From the NCBI RefSeq assembly GCF_023278365.1, contig NZ_CP075338.1, positions 1,364,001 through 1,428,000 of the forward strand: a stretch of DNA of 64,000 nt, given 5' to 3'. Of the stretch, positions 58,099-64,000 are shown one piece after another; position 1 is the first letter of the stretch, and each line of letters starts with the position of its first letter. The DNA comes from Epilithonimonas zeae (GTDB lineage: Bacteria > Bacteroidota > Bacteroidia > Flavobacteriales > Weeksellaceae). The translations under genes and the position numbers were made by a program. The notes beneath the pieces are model-generated. The model worked only from the letters and a program-made list of their open reading frames with translations, had not been told where the DNA came from and ran no database searches.

Positions 58099-59865
58099 AT
58101 GAACGTTAAAAGAATATTTGACTTTTCCACACTGGCTTTGGAGAAATTCCCTAACGAAGATTGTCTTGTCACGAAGAAAAATGGCAAATGGATAAAAACT
58201 TCCACTGCAGAGTTCATCAATCAAGGTAATAAAATATCTCGTGGACTTTTAAAATTGGGTATAAAACCGGGCGACAAAATTGGACTCATAACTTCCAATA
58301 ACAGAACGGAATGGGCGGTTATGGATTTGGGAATTTCACAAATTGGAGTTGTAACGGTTCCTGTTTATCCAACTATTTCTGAGGAAGATTATGTGTATAT
58401 TTTCAATAATTCTGAGATTAAATATTGCTTTGTTTCCGATGCTGAATTATATAAAAAATTAACCAACGCAAAACCAGAAATCCCGTCATTGGTCGGCGTT
58501 TTTACATTTGACGAAATCGATGGTGCTCCAAATTGGAACGAAATTCTTGACCTTGGTGAGAACGAGTCAACCCAAATCGAGGTTGATGACCTTTCCAGAG
58601 CTATCAATGCGGAAGATTTGGCGACGATTATTTATACATCTGGAACAACTGGAAAGCCAAAAGGTGTTCAGTTAACCCACAACAATTTGGTTGCGAATGT
58701 TACGGCAAGCACGCCAAGAATTCCGAAAGATAAAAGCATTGATTATAAAGAACTGAAAGCGCTTAGTTTTCTACCAATTTGCCACGTTTTCGAAAGAATG
58801 ATTTTCTATCTTTATTTGAGTAATGGAATTTCTATTTATTTCGCTGAAAGTATCGAGAAGATTGGAGACAATGTGAAAGAAGTTCATCCACAATATATGA
58901 CGGTTGTTCCAAGATTGGTGGAAAAAGTTTACGATTCTATTTACAATAAAGGAACTGCTACCGGCGGACTGAAATCCAAAATTTTCCTTTGGTCATTAGG
59001 CATTGCTGAGAAATATGAAATTGGACAGCCAAAATCCTTTATGCACACAATTGCAGACAAACTGGTCTTCAAAAAATGGAGAGAAGGTTTAGGTGGCAAT
59101 TTGATTACTTTGGTTTCGGGTTCTGCGGCTTTGTCTAAGCGTTTGAACAATATGTTCCACGCTGCCGGAATTCCGATTTTGGAAGGTTATGGATTGACCG
59201 AAACTTCGCCTGTAATTTCTGTGAACGCTTTTGGAAAAGTGAAAGCTGGTTCTGTTGGAATTCCGTTGGAAAATGTAAAAGTTAGAATAGAATCTGACGG
59301 TGAAATTGTGGTAAAAGGACCTTCTGTCTTCGAAGCTTATTATAAAGATGAAGAAAAAACCAAGGAAGCTTTTACGGATGACGGTTATTTCAAAACTGGC
59401 GATATCGGAATGATTGATGAGGATAATTTCCTTTTCATTACCGATAGAAAGAAAGAGATGTTCAAAACTTCCGGAGGGAAATTTGTTGCACCGCAGGTCA
59501 TCGAAAATCTTGCGAAAGCTTCGAAATTTATTGAACAAATAATGGTAGTCGGCGACGGCGAAAAAATGCCTTGTGCCTTGATACAACCAGATTTTGCCTT
59601 TACCAAAAACTGGGCAGAACTTCATAACGTTAAAATCTCGGATTCCCCGAAAGAAATTGCGGCTAATCCTGCAGTGAAATCCAGAATAGAACAGGAAATT
59701 GAAAAAATCAATCAACACCTGGGAAAATGGGAACAAATCAAAAAAATTGAACTGACTCCAAAAGTCTGGACAATAGATGACGGACTTCTTACACCAACGC
59801 TAAAACTGAAAAGAAAAGCGATAAAAGCGGAATTCCAAGACCTCTACGACAATATGTACAAATAA
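58099..59865 (+). CDS. Long-chain acyl-CoA ligase (AMP-dependent)
   Basis: 588 residues. Activates fatty acids to acyl-CoA via acyl-AMP. AMP-binding motif TIIYTSGTTGKPKGVQLTH, adenine-binding GYGLTETSPVIS, YFKTGDIG and the hinge FLFITDRKKEMFKTSGGK; final Lys region LTPTLKLKRKAI. Length fits the FadD15/LACS type. Divergent from the acyl-CoA dehydrogenase gene, a likely joint fatty-acid catabolic unit. Ends at a terminator. Confidence 0.9.
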   Translation: MNVKRIFDFSTLALEKFPNEDCLVTKKNGKWIKTSTAEFINQGNKISRGLLKLGIKPGDKIGLITSNNRTEWAVMDLGISQIGVVTVPVYPTISEEDYVYIFNNSEIKYCFVSDAELYKKLTNAKPEIPSLVGVFTFDEIDGAPNWNEILDLGENESTQIEVDDLSRAINAEDLATIIYTSGTTGKPKGVQLTHNNLVANVTASTPRIPKDKSIDYKELKALSFLPICHVFERMIFYLYLSNGISIYFAESIEKIGDNVKEVHPQYMTVVPRLVEKVYDSIYNKGTATGGLKSKIFLWSLGIAEKYEIGQPKSFMHTIADKLVFKKWREGLGGNLITLVSGSAALSKRLNNMFHAAGIPILEGYGLTETSPVISVNAFGKVKAGSVGIPLENVKVRIESDGEIVVKGPSVFEAYYKDEEKTKEAFTDDGYFKTGDIGMIDEDNFLFITDRKKEMFKTSGGKFVAPQVIENLAKASKFIEQIMVVGDGEKMPCALIQPDFAFTKNWAELHNVKISDSPKEIAANPAVKSRIEQEIEKINQHLGKWEQIKKIELTPKVWTIDDGLLTPTLKLKRKAIKAEFQDLYDNMYK

Positions 59866-59871
59866 ATAATG

Positions 59872-59891
59872 AGCTATCCTATTGGGTAGCT
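59872..59891 (+). terminator. Terminator of the acyl-CoA ligase gene
   Basis: AGCTATCC (59872-59879) / GGGTAGCT (59884-59891) with a TATT loop and one G-U pair, followed by TTTTTCTTTTT. It lies inside the 5' extension of the next open frame, which argues for the internal start of that gene. Confidence 0.8.
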
Positions 59892-59953
59892 TTTTTCTTT
59901 TTGATTTTCTAAATATTATATTTGCTATCAGTGAGAATAATGAGAGATATAAA

Positions 59954-60193
59954 ATGATTATAACCCGAAGAGAATTAATAAAAATTTGCGACAGATTTCT
60001 AGCAGATGAAGTAAGTAAAGAAGAAATGATCCACTTTGCAACAACAGTGATGTTTGATGATGAAGATAAATACGAATGTGAAGACGAAATCGTAGAAGAA
60101 ATATTATCTCAATGGGATAATATGAATACACAATCTAAAATTAATAAAAGAAGTATTCAAACTTTGAGGAATGCTCTTTTTGAAATTGAATAA
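59954..60193 (+). CDS. Small acidic hypothetical protein
   Basis: 79 residues from the ATG at 59954; the frame runs back to 59882 but crosses the upstream terminator. Mostly helical and acidic (ICDRFLADEVSKEEMIHFA; DDEDKYECEDEIVEEIL). Composition resembles small immunity or antitoxin proteins. No partner toxin is next to it; function unknown. Confidence 0.6.
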   Translation: MIITRRELIKICDRFLADEVSKEEMIHFATTVMFDDEDKYECEDEIVEEILSQWDNMNTQSKINKRSIQTLRNALFEIE

Positions 60194-60198
60194 AAACT

Positions 60199-60228
60199 AA
60201 AAACGCTTCAGAAATCTGAAGCGTTTTT
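60199..60228. terminator. Bidirectional terminator
   Basis: Fourteen-base arms from 60199 and to 60228 (core CGCTTCAGA / TCTGAAGCG) around an AA centre, flanked by A and T runs, between the stops of the 79-aa gene and the convergent 64-aa gene. Confidence 0.85.
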
Positions 60229-60229
60229 C

Positions 60230-60424
60230 TTATTTTCTCTCTGCCAACTTACTCCAGTTGTGCAGAATGTAAACTACGATAATTCCTAAAATTCCTGATG
60301 AAATAGAAAATATGAACTTTGTATTTTCATCATCAAAAAATCCCGCTCTCCAATCGATGGCATAAAAATTAATCCCCACAAAAAGGACAAAAAGGACTAG
60401 GAATACTTTATAAAATGTCTTCAT
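60230..60424 (-). CDS. Small two-helix membrane protein
   Basis: 64 residues with two TM helices (FYKVFLVLFVLFVGINFY and FIFSISSGILGIIVVYIL). No family recognised. It starts 12 bp after the marC stop, so it is likely co-transcribed with marC. Confidence 0.6.
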   Translation of the reverse strand: MKTFYKVFLVLFVLFVGINFYAIDWRAGFFDDENTKFIFSISSGILGIIVVYILHNWSKLAERK

Positions 60425-60436
60425 TTTTCAATATTA

Positions 60437-61039
60437 TTAAAAGTGAATGTAATTCTGAAATAGTTGTGCAAAGTTAGCGGTAAATAATTTAATAGAAATA
60501 GCTAAAAGGATAATTCCGAAAACTTTTTGCAAAACTTGCAGAGAACCCTCTCCCATTTTTCTTTCTATCCAAGGCGCCATCTTCAAAATTAAGTAAACGA
60601 AAAGCGTATTCAGAATGATTCCACAGATGATATTAATATCGTGATATTCTGCTCTTAAAGACAAAGTTGTTGTCAATGTTCCTGCTCCAGCGATTAGTGG
60701 AAACGCAATTGGAACAATAGAAGCTGCCTGAGGTTGATTCGTTTTATGAATTTCTATTCCCAAAATCATCTCAATTGCAATAATAAAAATTACAAAAGCT
60801 CCTGCAATCGCAAAAGAATTGACATCTACACCAATGAATTTCAAGATATTATTTCCAATGAAAAGAAAAGAGATCATTAATAATCCGGCAACAATAGCTG
60901 CTTTCTCAGACTCTATCCTTCCGAATTTTTGTCTTAATGATACGATAATTGGAACCGAACCCAAAATATCAATCACTGCAAATAAAACCATAAAAGCGGT
61001 CATTGTTTCTTTGAAAGAAAATTCGCTTAAAAATTCCAT
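60437..61039 (-). CDS. MarC-family membrane protein
   Basis: 200 residues, six TM helices, the standard size. MAFMVLFAVIDILGSVPIIV-type first helix, FIGVDVNSFAIAGAFVIFIIAIEMILG and the PIAFPLIAGAGTLTTTLSL loop are typical of MarC (UPF0056). Role unknown despite the old multiple-antibiotic-resistance name. A -7 box lies 22 bp upstream. Confidence 0.85.
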   Translation of the reverse strand: MEFLSEFSFKETMTAFMVLFAVIDILGSVPIIVSLRQKFGRIESEKAAIVAGLLMISFLFIGNNILKFIGVDVNSFAIAGAFVIFIIAIEMILGIEIHKTNQPQAASIVPIAFPLIAGAGTLTTTLSLRAEYHDINIICGIILNTLFVYLILKMAPWIERKMGEGSLQVLQKVFGIILLAISIKLFTANFAQLFQNYIHF

Positions 61040-61061
61040 AACTTTAATTTTAAAGATTTCG

Positions 61062-61069
61062 CAAAAATA
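61062..61069 (-). promoter_or_regulatory. -7 box TATTTTTG of marC
   Basis: Exact TAnnTTTG on the minus strand, 22 bases before the marC ATG. No clear -33 TTTG in the AT-rich upstream sequence. Confidence 0.45.
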
Positions 61070-61090
61070 TAAAATATTTTTGAAAATTTC

Positions 61091-62827
61091 CTAAAGTAAT
61101 TTATAGACTTCTACAATTTCATTCAAGATTTCGGTTTGTTTTTCTTTGGAAGAGAAAGGAGAATACTTTTCAATATTTACTTTTGTGATTAACTGATTAT
61201 ATTTCTCATAATCACTAAGTCCAAAATTAGACCTCAAATACTCTGAAAACGTCATCGAATAATGACTTTGAGAAAATTTGTCTGCATCGGATTTAAGTTC
61301 CTCAAAAGCATCAAAAAACTGAGATGGATTTTCATCACTTAATTTCTTAGTCAAATAGTTAATTGACGAATCTAAATCAAATTTATCTTTGTTTCGTAAA
61401 AGCGCTTCTGTCTCTTCAATATTAACAATCGGTGCCGTAAATGTTTTTTTCTTCTCTAACTCCAATTTCTTTTTCTCTTTGCGACGTTTGTTAAAATAAA
61501 CAAATACGATTGAACCAAATCCAATAATCAAAAGATTTCCAAAGATACCTAACCAATTCAGTTTATTATGTTCCTTCACTTGTAACTTTTTCGTATCCAT
61601 TACAGGTGAATCTACTTTCTCCAAAACATTATTGGTATATTCATTCACTTTCTGCAAAGTTGTTTTTGCATTGGCGATATCTTGGGCATTAACAGCATTC
61701 AAGACCAGAACTTTAGAACCAACTTCTACATACTTTTCTTCCTTCGGGTCAAAATACGAAAAGTTCTCTGTAGAGATTTTCAAATCTCCACGTTTCTTCG
61801 GAATAATAACATATTGAGCTTCTACTGCACCTTCAATTCCTTTGGTTGTTGGTGTCGAATTATTAATGATTTTAGGCTCGAAAACTTCATAATCTGGAGA
61901 AGGTAAAATTTTCGGAACTATTGATGGAGAAAGATTTCCGCAACCACTTACTTTCACCGCAATATTAAAAGCTTTATTAATCTCAAAATTTTCTTTGCCC
62001 TTATCTATCATTTCGATTTTAACATCGTATTTTCCGACTGCATTATGAAAATTCATTGGTGCACCTTCCGGTAACCTTTTTACATTAAGTTTAACTTTAT
62101 TAGAGACAAGCGTGTTTTTATGATTTGCAAAAGGAATCTCAACTGGCGGCACATCCATAATGCCAGCTACTTTAGGGACAATTACAAACATCCCGACAAC
62201 CTGAGAAGAGTAATCATTTTCCGTGTCCTCTATCGACTCATCAAAATTAGCAATAGAACGAATCATAAGGTTTCTTGCTGCTTCAAATTTCGCAGGTTCC
62301 AAATGTCTGAAATTAGAGATATTCCTTGAAAAAGCTTTTAAGACAGCTACTACAGGTTCGTCCTTGTAAACTTCCCGTTCTTCCAACTGCATCTGCAAAT
62401 ACATACTTTTTGAAGGGTTATTGGTCGCCAAAGGTTTCTTCTCTGCTTCTTTTACAACGATATCAATAGGCTCTGTTTTGTACATTTTGCCATTGATTTT
62501 CACAAGAGCTGAACCAATTTTTACGTTTCCTGTTTGTTTTGGACTTAAGGAAAACTGGTAAACCATTTGATTGATTCTTATCTTTTTTACAGGATCAATC
62601 AAAGTATTTTGTTCGGAAGAGATAGCATAATCAAATTTCGTAAGATCCGGAAGTTTGACAGGTGTCTCCTGAATCAAGTCTTCTCCAAAAATTTCTAAAA
62701 CAATCGTAAATGCAATAGGTGAGTTAACACGTGTATCCTGTGTGTTAACCTCAGAATAAAGATTAACCTGAGCAAAGGAACAAGCCGATGCTAAAAGAAA
62801 TAATATGTATAAATTTTTTCTTATCAT
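61091..62827 (-). CDS. batD: BatD-family protein
   Basis: 578 residues. Signal peptide (LYILFLLASACSFA). The long periplasmic part (~20-430) has Ig-like repeats (LYSEVNTQDTRVNSPIAFTIVL, LQMQLEEREVYKDEPVVAVL, FEINKAFNIAVKVSGCGNLS). A TM helix at ~430-450 (WLGIFGNLLIIGFGSIVFVYF) precedes a ~125-residue basic cytosolic part. Bat proteins form an inner-membrane complex tied to aerotolerance and stress; BatA and BatB are not upstream here. It abuts the TPR gene with no gap. Confidence 0.85.
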   Translation of the reverse strand: MIRKNLYILFLLASACSFAQVNLYSEVNTQDTRVNSPIAFTIVLEIFGEDLIQETPVKLPDLTKFDYAISSEQNTLIDPVKKIRINQMVYQFSLSPKQTGNVKIGSALVKINGKMYKTEPIDIVVKEAEKKPLATNNPSKSMYLQMQLEEREVYKDEPVVAVLKAFSRNISNFRHLEPAKFEAARNLMIRSIANFDESIEDTENDYSSQVVGMFVIVPKVAGIMDVPPVEIPFANHKNTLVSNKVKLNVKRLPEGAPMNFHNAVGKYDVKIEMIDKGKENFEINKAFNIAVKVSGCGNLSPSIVPKILPSPDYEVFEPKIINNSTPTTKGIEGAVEAQYVIIPKKRGDLKISTENFSYFDPKEEKYVEVGSKVLVLNAVNAQDIANAKTTLQKVNEYTNNVLEKVDSPVMDTKKLQVKEHNKLNWLGIFGNLLIIGFGSIVFVYFNKRRKEKKKLELEKKKTFTAPIVNIEETEALLRNKDKFDLDSSINYLTKKLSDENPSQFFDAFEELKSDADKFSQSHYSMTFSEYLRSNFGLSDYEKYNQLITKVNIEKYSPFSSKEKQTEILNEIVEVYKLL

Positions 62828-63562
62828 TTACCAATCCTTTTCGTTGCTTTGCGGCATCGAATTGGCTCTTTTGTTTAATATTCTTCTGGCAGTTTCTCTT
62901 TCACGATTTTCTATGTCTCGTAAAATCATTTTCTCTGCTTCTTCAGGGATTTTATTTTCCTGCTTCTTAGGATCATTAGGTTTTCCTTGACTATCACCTT
63001 TCTGCTTATCGCCTTGTCCGTTTTGCTGATTCTTATTCTGATCACCTTTTCCGGACTGATCCTGATTCTTCTGATCTTTTCCTTCGCCTTTTCCTTTCTT
63101 CGGATCTTGCTTTTGTTTGTCCTTTTTTTCTTTATCCTTCAACATCGCAATCTCATAATTTTTCCGGATGGCTTCGTTATAAGGATCTTGTTTTAGGGCT
63201 TGCTTATAAAGCTCAGCTGCTTTTTCCGGATTGTTGGATTGCATCTGAGCATTCCCTTGGTTATAAATGGCTGCTGCTTTCTCAAATTTGCTCTTAGTCA
63301 GCTTTGCTGCTTTCTGATATTCAGCTGTGGCTTCTTCGTATTTTTTACTTTTGAAAAGCGAATTCCCAAGATTGTAATGTGCAGTATAATTCCCACTTTT
63401 CACAGAAATTGCTTCTAAGTATTTACTGGAAGACGCATCATATTCTTTCGCATCAAACTTCTTATTACCTTCATAGACCAAAGCATTATAACTCTTCTGA
63501 GCAATTAAAAATTGAGAAGAAAGAAACAAGCTTAATACAACTATGGCAAATCTAAAATCCAT
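62828..63562 (-). CDS. TPR protein of the Bat operon (BatC-like)
   Basis: 244 residues. Signal peptide (FAIVVLSLFLSSQFLIA), then three TPR units (~27-125: YNALVYEGNKKFDAKEY, AHYNLGNSLFKSKKYEEATAEYQ, IYNQGNAQMQSNNPEKAAELYKQAL). Residues ~140-215 are a Lys/Gln/Gly/Asp-rich linker (KQKQDPKKGKGEGKDQKNQ). It ends in a helix with NKRANSMPQSNEKDW. This is the Bat TPR partner; the gene pair is separated from VWA genes that usually precede it. Confidence 0.8.
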   Translation of the reverse strand: MDFRFAIVVLSLFLSSQFLIAQKSYNALVYEGNKKFDAKEYDASSSKYLEAISVKSGNYTAHYNLGNSLFKSKKYEEATAEYQKAAKLTKSKFEKAAAIYNQGNAQMQSNNPEKAAELYKQALKQDPYNEAIRKNYEIAMLKDKEKKDKQKQDPKKGKGEGKDQKNQDQSGKGDQNKNQQNGQGDKQKGDSQGKPNDPKKQENKIPEEAEKMILRDIENRERETARRILNKRANSMPQSNEKDW

Positions 63563-63657
63563 TGATGCAAAATTATCCGTTTTATTGTTAAAATCAATAA
63601 ATTAAAAGTTAAAGTTGGGTTAAAAAAACAGCCTTAAAATGCTTTATTTAAGGGCTT

Positions 63658-63677
63658 TTGTAGATAAAAATCTACAA
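63658..63677. promoter_or_regulatory. 20-bp palindrome TTGTAGATAAAAATCTACAA
   Basis: Perfect inverted repeat, nine-base arms TTTGTAGAT / ATCTACAAA around AAAA if extended by one base. It differs from the copy at 40065-40084 at one central base. It lies upstream of the TPR-batD operon, where an operator would be expected. Confidence 0.5.
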
Positions 63678-63688
63678 ATAAAATCAAA

Positions 63689-63718
63689 AAAGCTATCATT
63701 CGTTTGAACAATAGCTTT
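63689..63718. terminator. Terminator of the ABC-2 permease gene
   Basis: AAAGCTAT (63689-63696) / ATAGCTTT (63711-63718), with an inner TTC/GAA pairing, followed by A- and T-rich tracts. Located 82 bp after the stop of the partial permease gene on the minus strand. Confidence 0.65.
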
Positions 63719-63799
63719 ATTATTATATAAAGTTAACTTTAGATAAAATTTTTAAAACACTATAATTTAATCATTTAAAACAATTAATTAAAGTAAATT

Positions 63800-64000
63800 T
63801 TACCAATCTTTCTTCTTAAGAATCCAATAACTTCCACCGATGAAAATTACAGACCAAATAACACACGCAATGACACTTCCAATTGGATATTCAAACTTAA
63901 ATTCCATTCCGAACATTTTTGCCATATTGGTTCTTACTAATGGTGAAGGAATAAGATTTGACATACTTCCCAAAGGCAAATAATCTGTCAGAAAAACGTG
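63800..64000 (-). CDS. C-terminus of an ABC-2-type permease (5' end outside the window)
   Basis: 66 residues and a TAA, continuing past the window edge. It reads HVFLTDYLPLGSM, then LVRTNMAKMFGMEF, and ends with a hydrophobic helix (GSVIACVIWSVIFIGGSYWIL) and KKKDW. Loop LPSPLVRTNM-type followed by a last TM helix and a short basic tail is typical of ABC-2 permeases. The ATPase is probably upstream outside the window. Confidence 0.65.
   Translation of the reverse strand, partial: HVFLTDYLPLGSMSNLIPSPLVRTNMAKMFGMEFKFEYPIGSVIACVIWSVIFIGGSYWILKKKDW

Noticed and set aside
1-64000. tRNA or rRNA genes
   Set aside because: All gaps were read for cloverleaf and TTCGAATC-type T-loops; none gave a credible tRNA, and no rRNA-like stretch exists.

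Overview
The window reads as a chromosome segment of a low-GC member of the Bacteroidota, class Flavobacteriia, most likely the Chryseobacterium/Epilithonimonas group (Weeksellaceae). The clues are Bacteroidota-type promoters (TAnnTTTG -7 boxes), a type IX secretion C-terminal sorting domain, many short SPII lipoproteins, the DUF5916 and Bat families, and intergenic spacers full of AT-rich near-tandem repeats. No rRNA, tRNA or CRISPR array was found.

Layout. 1-6.9 kb: J-domain membrane protein, small secreted proteins, then a minus-strand run of SRPBCC, VOC and DinB family genes and a DUF3108 protein. 7.0-11.7 kb: glycogen operon glgB-glgA-glgC. 11.9-15.9 kb: a tyrosine recombinase gene pointing away from an array of three single-gene units (DKNYY protein, ankyrin protein, membrane protein). 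Each unit is followed by a 90-139 bp inverted-repeat element with GCTAAC/GTTAGC-type ends, an integron-like layout. 15.9-25.0 kb: a one-directional run of small plus-strand genes (DUF4261, SMI1/KNR4-like, MORN repeat, lipoproteins, orphans and gene remnants) that looks like an immunity or accessory island. 25-28.3 kb: polysaccharide flippase, FkbM methyltransferase and a sugar isomerase-like lipoprotein. 28.4-37.4 kb: T9SS cargo protein, PAS-LuxR regulator, glutathione peroxidase, PepSY-like protein, gcvT, yjdM, an ABC ATPase, a YceI lipoprotein and pheS. 37.6-40.9 kb: histidine kinase with a NarL-type regulator. 41-42.5 kb: compact FMN reductase / 4Fe-4S / OsmC / GNAT operon. 42.6-46.9 kb: DUF5916 outer-membrane protein and glnS. 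47-49.6 kb: PhoB/PhoR-like two-component pair and a pRiA4b ORF-3-like protein. 50.4-56.8 kb: SDR, secreted alpha-amylase, an Rrf2 regulator with its NAD(P)-binding partner and matching operators, a serine hydrolase and an XRE membrane protein. 56.8-59.9 kb: divergent acyl-CoA dehydrogenase and acyl-CoA ligase. 60-64 kb: MarC, BatD and a TPR protein, then the C-terminus of an ABC-2 permease.

The most unusual structure is the 11.9-15.9 kb array. The recombinase has all catalytic residues but lacks the integron-integrase insertion, while the downstream elements share inverted ends, internal spacing and a 14-bp core. Also notable are a duplicated operator before the Rrf2 gene and its neighbour, two nearly identical 20-bp palindromes 23.6 kb apart, and a 15.6-copy 7-bp tandem repeat just upstream of the glutathione peroxidase promoter.
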